Of a stretch of 7,340 nucleotides of DNA, positions 6,006-7,340 are shown piece after piece. The translations under genes were made by a program, and so were the position numbers. The DNA lies in the NCBI GenBank assembly GCA_031255875.1, contig JAIRRR010000014.1, forward strand, positions 1-7,340, in the 5' to 3' direction. Numbering within the stretch: position 1 is the first letter of the stretch; the number at the start of each line of letters is the position of its first letter. Below the pieces are notes generated by a model. The model saw nothing but the letters and a program-made list of their open reading frames with translations, searched no databases and was not told the origin of the DNA. Origin of the DNA: Treponema sp. (GTDB lineage: Bacteria > Spirochaetota > Spirochaetia > Treponematales > Breznakiellaceae).

Positions 6006-7340
6006 TTATCTGCCGGTAATAGTAGAAAAATCGGTTACGTAAAGCGGGTAATTGAGCAGCCCGCTGAAACGCCCCCTGGGGAGGACCTTGAAGCCCAGGA
6101 TGTCCTGGATATAAACGCTTGCCGCGTTATCGGATATCATTTTTTGTGCGTTCCTGTATATGGCCGCCCGTTTGGCATCGTCCATCTCCGAAAGGCTCGA
6201 GTCGTAGAGGCTGTCAAAATCGGCGTTCTTAAAGTTGATAAAGTTGCTGTCGGCGTTTGAACGGTAGCGGGCGAGGAACGAGCGGGGGGAGACGCTGTTG
6301 GAATCCAGGGAGATGATCGTCGCCTGGAAGCGGCGGCCCCGGTAGACTTCGGAAAGCCAGGTCGCCCAATCGACCTGCTTAATCGCGGCGCCAACGCCTA
6401 TTTTCGCAAGCTGGTTCACCAGCACCTGGGCGGTGTCCACGTGCATCACATAGGCGGAGGGCACGGTTATTTCCAGGGGGAAGCCGCCGGGGTACCCCGC
6501 CTCGGCGAGCAGGGCTTTGGCCCTGGCAATATCGACCGGGTAGGGGTTTTTGAGCGAGGCTTCGTAATAGCGGCCAAGGCCCGGAATCAGCGGGCTCCCG
6601 GAAGGCTCGCCCCTGCCGTAAAAGGCGGTGTCGATGATCTCCCGGACATCAACCGCGTAATTCAGGGCGCGGCGTACCCGGACGTCGTCAAGGGGCTTTG
6701 CGCTGTTGTTGAGCGCCAAGAGCTGTACCGAGTTGGAATAGCCGGGCACAACGTCAAACCTGTCTTCGGGAAGCTGCTGGAGCAGGGCGCCCGTTATAGC
6801 CGCCCCGTCGATATTGCCCCCCCGGAGCGCGGTGAGCAGTGCGTCGGAATCCGCCACAAATACCATCGTTACTTTGTCGAGCACGGGGTAGCCGGGCCTG
6901 CGGTAATTGGGGTTCCTTACCAGCACCAGGGACTGCTGCGTAGTGTAGGAATCGATGATGAAGGGGCCGGTCCCGATGGCCCTCTTTTCGCGGTCGCCGT
7001 TGTTTTTCGGCACAATCCCGATCGTAAGGTTTGTGAGGAATTCAGGATCCTTTTCCTTCAGCCTGATCCGCACGTTTCTCTTGTCCGGGGCTTCTACGGC
7101 GGCGATATTGGCAAACCCCTCGAATTGGTTGGCCCGGGCGGTTTCCAGGGTAAAAACCACGTCTTCCGCCGTTACCGGCGATCCATCGTGAAAGAGGAGG
7201 CCCTCCCTCAGGGTAAAGCGGTACGCGAGGCCGTCCTGTTCCACAGCGTAGTTTTCCGCCACTGCGGGCTCAAGGCCGCCGTCGGGGTTCGGCTTCACAA
7301 GCCCTTCGAATACGTTGAAGAGCACGCTCCGCCCGTCCGC
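6006..7340 (-). CDS. Peptide-type ABC importer, family 5 substrate-binding protein (N-terminus missing)
   Basis: Extracytoplasmic binding protein that would deliver peptides or similar ligands to the permeases encoded just downstream. The 444 visible residues begin mid-domain at ADGRSVLFNVFEGLVKPNPD. The signature region, AENYAVEQDGLAYRFTLREG through LLFHDGSPVTAEDVVFTLE (28-66), identifies the SBP_bac_5 family. Further family blocks are IGTGPFII (122-129), ALNYAVDVREII (225-236) and ARAKALLAEAGYPGGF (272-287). From family length, roughly 60-100 residues including the signal peptide lie beyond the window. The GTG at 7325 encodes Val in the conserved core and is not a start. The stop is one base before the permease B ATG. 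The substrate cannot be read; dipeptide, oligopeptide or glutathione-like ligands are all possible, so no symbol is given. Confidence 0.94.
   Translation of the reverse strand, partial: ADGRSVLFNVFEGLVKPNPDGGLEPAVAENYAVEQDGLAYRFTLREGLLFHDGSPVTAEDVVFTLETARANQFEGFANIAAVEAPDKRNVRIRLKEKDPEFLTNLTIGIVPKNNGDREKRAIGTGPFIIDSYTTQQSLVLVRNPNYRRPGYPVLDKVTMVFVADSDALLTALRGGNIDGAAITGALLQQLPEDRFDVVPGYSNSVQLLALNNSAKPLDDVRVRRALNYAVDVREIIDTAFYGRGEPSGSPLIPGLGRYYEASLKNPYPVDIARAKALLAEAGYPGGFPLEITVPSAYVMHVDTAQVLVNQLAKIGVGAAIKQVDWATWLSEVYRGRRFQATIISLDSNSVSPRSFLARYRSNADSNFINFKNADFDSLYDSSLSEMDDAKRAAIYRNAQKMISDNAASVYIQDILGFKVLPRGRFSGLLNYPLYVTDFSTITGR

Noticed and set aside
7323..7325. GTG as the start of the binding protein
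   Set aside because: It codes for Val inside a conserved family block (VLFNVFEGLV), and the frame stays open to the window edge. The true start and signal peptide are outside.
1..7340. A new multi-gene system, mobile element, CRISPR array or RNA gene
   Set aside because: All of the window except short junctions is explained by eight genes, seven of them from well-known families. I saw no transposase, integrase, direct-repeat array, tRNA or rRNA sequence.

Overview
The window is fully coding and carries two convergent gene clusters with almost no intergenic DNA. Its base composition looks GC-rich by eye (not computed). The mix points to a Gram-negative-type bacterium, most likely a spirochaete related to Treponema. 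The indications are a small secreted BspA-type leucine-rich-repeat protein with a Gly-Thr-Tyr...Trp tail, signal peptides ending in SAQ and FAQ, and a PII subtype without the uridylylation tyrosine. The taxonomic call is inference from remembered families and is only moderately secure.

The left part (1-1718, + strand) is an ammonium-sensing pair: an Amt-family ammonium channel followed 12 bp later by its PII partner. The Amt start codon appears to lie one base before the window, so the first complete in-frame codons, RKKL, belong to a signal peptide. All hallmark pore residues of Amt are present. The PII protein aligns without gaps to E. coli GlnB over essentially its whole length, but has Met at position 51, where UMP is attached in enterobacteria. 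It keeps the T-loop arginine used to plug AmtB.

The right part (1739-7340, - strand) is a dipeptide/oligopeptide ABC importer. In transcription order it encodes the binding protein (5' end outside the window), permease B, permease C, ATPase D and ATPase F. The importer junctions are a 1-nt gap, a 24-nt gap with a good ribosome binding site, and two 4-nt stop/start overlaps, so it is clearly one operon. Fourteen bases after ATPase F, on the same strand, sits the secreted leucine-rich-repeat gene. It may be the last gene of the operon, and it also has a promoter-like sequence of its own inside the end of ATPase F. The two clusters meet tail to tail with 20 bp between stop codons and no convincing terminator.

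Functionally the window covers nitrogen acquisition in two forms, ammonium and peptides, but the sequence does not show that the clusters are co-regulated. I see no mobile element, CRISPR array, RNA gene or new system here. The observations worth a second look are the PII position 51 substitution, the leucine-rich-repeat gene attached to the peptide importer, and several start-codon corrections.
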